This document shows positions 4,787 through 5,183 of a stretch of DNA of 5,183 nucleotides, piece after piece (within the stretch, counting starts at the first letter, position 1; each line of letters begins with the position of its first letter). Where the stretch lies: the NCBI GenBank assembly GCA_036258675.1, contig DATADD010000018.1, forward strand, positions 1-5,183. Direction: 5' to 3'. The DNA comes from DATADD01 sp036258675 (GTDB taxonomy: Bacteria > Actinomycetota > CADDZG01 > WHSQ01). Below the pieces are notes generated by a model. It ran no database searches. It saw only the letters and a program-made list of their open reading frames with translations, and was not told where the DNA came from. The position numbers and the translations under genes are program-made.

Positions 4787-4823
4787 CGGCGCAGGGACCG
4801 AGGGTGGCCTCGGCCCTGCGTCG
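4787..4823 (+). other. Bulged stem-loop in the groES-groEL intergenic region
   Basis: The left arm GCAGGG-A-CCGAGG (4791-4803) pairs with CCTCGGCCCTGC (4808-4819) over 12 uninterrupted-complement pairs with one bulged A (4797) and a GTGG loop. Pairing extends outward by C-G, G-U, G-C and C-G to 4787/4823. No T-run follows (GTTCGCGTTCGG), so it is not a standard intrinsic terminator. It could slow polymerase, stabilise the 3' end of a processed groES mRNA, or be a cleavage site that lets groES and groEL messages accumulate differently, as is known for some bacterial groESL operons. Confidence 0.65.
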
Positions 4824-4843
4824 TTCGCGTTCGGCAAGACCAC

Positions 4844-4849
4844 AAGGAG
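4844..4849 (+). promoter_or_regulatory. Ribosome-binding site of groEL (AAGGAG)
   Basis: AAGGAG ends 7 nt before ATG 4857, a near-optimal site that fixes the groEL start. It lies about 20 nt beyond the intergenic hairpin, so it would remain accessible when that hairpin is folded. Confidence 0.85.
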
Positions 4850-4856
4850 AGACCAC

Positions 4857-5183
4857 ATGCCCAAGATCCTGAGGTTCGACTCCGAGGCCCGGAAGGGGCT
4901 CGAGGCCGGCGTCGACCAGCTCGCGGCCACGGTCCGGGTGACGCTCGGCCCGCGCGGCCGCAACGTAGTGCTCGACAAGAAGTGGGGCGCGCCGACCATC
5001 ACCAACGACGGCGTCACGATCGCCAAGGAGATCGAGCTCGAGGACCCGTGGGAGAACATGGGCGCCCAGCTCGTCAAGGAGGTCGCCTCCAAGACCAACG
5101 ACGTCGCGGGCGACGGCACCACCACCGCCACCGTGCTGGCTCACGCCATGGTCAAGGCCGGGCTCCAGCACGTCGCCGCGGGC
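4857..5183 (+). CDS. groEL: Chaperonin GroEL (Hsp60), N-terminal 109 codons; 3' end outside window
   Basis: GroEL forms the double-ring ATP-driven folding machine capped by GroES. The visible part is the equatorial domain start: MPKILRFDSEARKGLEAGVDQLA, then the nucleotide-binding segments TLGPRGRN (29-36) and NDGVTIAKEIEL (50-61). DVAGDGTTTATVLA (82-95) follows, with D86 equivalent to the catalytic-site D87 region of the E. coli protein. ENMGAQLVKEVASKTND (66-82) is typical. The gene is read to the right edge without a stop. Its position next to groES and the tsa genes matches groEL1 in mycobacteria, where a second groEL lies elsewhere. Whether this copy has the His-rich (GroEL1-like) or Gly/Met-rich C-terminal tail cannot be seen here. 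Confidence 0.98.
   Translation, partial: MPKILRFDSEARKGLEAGVDQLAATVRVTLGPRGRNVVLDKKWGAPTITNDGVTIAKEIELEDPWENMGAQLVKEVASKTNDVAGDGTTTATVLAHAMVKAGLQHVAAG

Noticed and set aside
1..5183. CRISPR arrays, tRNA or rRNA genes, insertion sequences, attachment sites
   Set aside because: No spaced direct repeats, tRNA cloverleaf, rRNA-like sequence, transposase motif or terminal inverted repeats were seen; base composition is even throughout.

Overview
The window is a very GC-rich stretch (roughly 70% G+C by eye) with every recognisable gene on the + strand. High-GC codon use, the gene order tsaE-tsaB-rimI-tsaD-groES-groEL (from memory, the order around groEL1 in Mycobacterium and relatives) and a CIRCE operator in front of groES together point to an Actinomycetota chromosome. 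The lineage is probably not a classical mycobacterium or streptomycete, because a family 4 uracil-DNA glycosylase sits just upstream of tsaE. The assignment to phylum is an inference; no 16S or other marker is present.

Layout. (1) Positions 2-670 hold the C-terminal part of a serine beta-lactamase-like hydrolase that runs off the left edge. (2) Positions 671-735 are a short gap with a perfect 12-bp palindrome and a TATGTT -10-like box placed so that transcription would begin on the A of the next start codon. (3) Positions 736-4338 are a tight five-gene run: udg (family 4, 4Fe-4S uracil-DNA glycosylase), tsaE, tsaB, rimI and tsaD. Gaps are 8 and 3 nt, followed by two 4-nt start/stop overlaps (GTGA, ATGA), so co-transcription and translational coupling are likely. 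(4) Positions 4339-4450 hold a well-formed promoter whose -10 box abuts a CIRCE operator. (5) Positions 4451-5183 hold groES and the first 109 codons of groEL, separated by 88 nt with a strong bulged hairpin.

How the genes work together. TsaE, TsaB and TsaD are the ATPase, the scaffold paralogue and the catalytic subunit that transfer the threonylcarbamoyl group to A37 of ANN-decoding tRNAs (t6A); the enzyme that makes threonylcarbamoyl-AMP (TsaC/Sua5) is not in the window. RimI is a GNAT N-acetyltransferase habitually encoded with tsaB/tsaD. GroES/GroEL form the HrcA-controlled chaperonin. The UDG removes uracil from DNA.

No wholly new system is visible; this is core housekeeping DNA. The points most worth a second look are: a C-terminal QLGLF pentapeptide on the UDG that matches the bacterial sliding-clamp-binding consensus; a leaderless-type promoter for udg; a lysine where the GNAT P-loop of RimI normally has glycine; a third CIRCE-like half-site in the groES leader; a bulged hairpin and possible alternative pairings between groES and groEL; and a TAGGCT box in a rare-codon patch at the end of tsaE.
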